Source of the DNA: Pirellula staleyi DSM 6068
GTDB taxonomy: Bacteria; Planctomycetota; Planctomycetia; Pirellulales; Pirellulaceae
Direction: 5' to 3'
Length of the DNA stretch: 64,000 bases
NCBI RefSeq assembly: GCF_000025185.1
Contig: NC_013720.1
Location: forward strand, 744,001 to 808,000
Shown: piece by piece, positions 63,380 to 64,000 of the stretch
How the letters are laid out: every line of letters begins with the position of its first letter
Position numbering within the stretch: the first letter of the stretch is position 1
Notes under the pieces: model-generated
Databases searched by the model: none
Told to the model about the DNA's origin: nothing
Seen by the model: only the letters and a program-made list of their open reading frames with translations
Position numbers and translations under genes: made by a program

Positions 63380-64000
63380 ATGTTGCAAATCAAAGTTGGC
63401 GTTCAACTTGCCAGTCTGCGACTCCCCTTCAGGCAAGCTTTGCTCACGGCTCGCGAAATGGGAGCCGATGCGGTCGAAATCGACGCCCGTGAAGAGCTGA
63501 AAGGTGAAGAACTTTCCGTCACGGGGATCCGCCAGATTCGGAAAATGCTGGAAGATCTGAATTTGCGGGTTGCAGCGGTTCGTTTTCGAACGCGCCGCGG
63601 CTACGACGTGCAGCAAGATCTCGACGAGCGGGTCGATGCGACGCGACGCACGCTCAAGCTGGCCTACGACCTGGGGACCCACGTGGTGATCAATCACGTC
63701 GGTCGCATTCCGGCGGAAGTGACTCACCCGGCGTTTCAAACGATGGTCGACGCTTTGACCGACATCGGTCGGCATGGACAGCGTGTCGGCGCGATGCTGG
63801 CGGCCGAGACCGTGGCCGAAAGTGGCGCCGATCTCAAGCGGCTGATCGATGCGCTTCCACCAGCGTCGATCGGCGTGAATCTCAACCCCGCGCCACTGAT
63901 TATGAATGGCCAATCGCCGCGCGAAGTGGTCGACGCCGTGGGGCAGCATGTGCTGCACATGAACGCCACCGATGCCACCCGCGATCTCTCACTCGCGCAA
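63380..64000 (+). CDS. Sugar phosphate isomerase/epimerase (TIM barrel), cut by right edge
   Basis: The first 207 residues of a xylose-isomerase-like TIM barrel protein. The open frame starts at ATG 63380 and runs off the window. Visible elements: KVGVQLASLRLPFRQALLTAREMGADAVEID (strand-helix-strand entry of the AP-endonuclease-2 fold), VAAVRFRTRRGYD, GTHVVINHVGRIPAE, VGAMLAAETVAESG (metal Glu region) and IGVNLNPAPLIMNGQSP. Most such planctomycete proteins act on sugars or inositols; no substrate can be given. Divergent from the 898-residue secreted protein gene. Confidence 0.85.
   Translation, partial: MLQIKVGVQLASLRLPFRQALLTAREMGADAVEIDAREELKGEELSVTGIRQIRKMLEDLNLRVAAVRFRTRRGYDVQQDLDERVDATRRTLKLAYDLGTHVVINHVGRIPAEVTHPAFQTMVDALTDIGRHGQRVGAMLAAETVAESGADLKRLIDALPPASIGVNLNPAPLIMNGQSPREVVDAVGQHVLHMNATDATRDLSLAQ

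Overview
The window is chromosomal DNA from a planctomycete, most probably of the Pirellulaceae (Pirellula-like). The pointers are three DUF1501 proteins, a DUF1549 protein with a CxxCH motif, a DUF1559 prepilin-like protein next to a small lipoprotein, a Gfo/Idh/MocA oxidoreductase with a twin-arginine signal, a giant repeat surface protein with an N-terminal LE.R..LS-type motif, and long gene-poor spacers full of short palindromic repeats. The species is inference. I saw no rRNA, tRNA, CRISPR array, transposase or phage genes.

Layout. 0-9 kb: ispH (cut by the left edge), a secreted amidohydrolase, a sensor Ser/Thr kinase followed by an FHA-GAF-cyclase protein, and a sodium:solute symporter. 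9-12 kb: DUF1559 protein, lipoprotein, BON protein and a carboxypeptidase-regulatory-like protein. 12-18 kb: a sulfate ABC transport operon (sbp-cysT-cysW-cysA-yezD) read leftward from a good sigma-54 promoter, with a divergent sigma-54 activator gene. 18-22 kb: a 12-repeat cadherin/VCBS-like surface protein, then about 1.1 kb with no gene. 23-26 kb: cutA, a small membrane protein, dapB, thrC. 27-34 kb: signal peptidase I with a very large insertion, lptB, a hypothetical protein, DUF1501, and a DUF6268-like outer membrane barrel. 34-43 kb: Gfo/Idh/MocA oxidoreductase, DUF1501 and many small orphan genes mixed with repeats. 42.7-47 kb: a DUF1549-DUF1501-WD40 operon. 47-50 kb: a Fic protein whose catalytic His is Tyr, a secreted methyltransferase, a LURP-one protein. 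50-53 kb: an ankyrin-SUFU protein between two inverted copies of a repeat. 52.7-64 kb: ilvE-like aminotransferase, lolD-lolC/E, a leucine-rich-repeat protein, lysS, a YiiX-like hydrolase, a Dabb protein, an 898-residue secreted protein and the start of a TIM-barrel epimerase.

How the genes fit together. The clearest functional unit is sulfate uptake under sigma-54 control: activator, promoter with -24/-12 elements, candidate upstream activating palindrome, ABC transporter, and YezD at the operon end. The kinase and the FHA cyclase form a plausible phosphorylation-to-cyclic-nucleotide relay. Envelope biogenesis is represented by lepB, lptB, lolD and lolC/E; aspartate-family and branched-chain amino acid metabolism by dapB, thrC, an ilvE-like gene and lysS. 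At least five families of short palindromic repeats sit only between genes and mark the accessory parts of the window (26, 32, 38, 50-52 and 60 kb).
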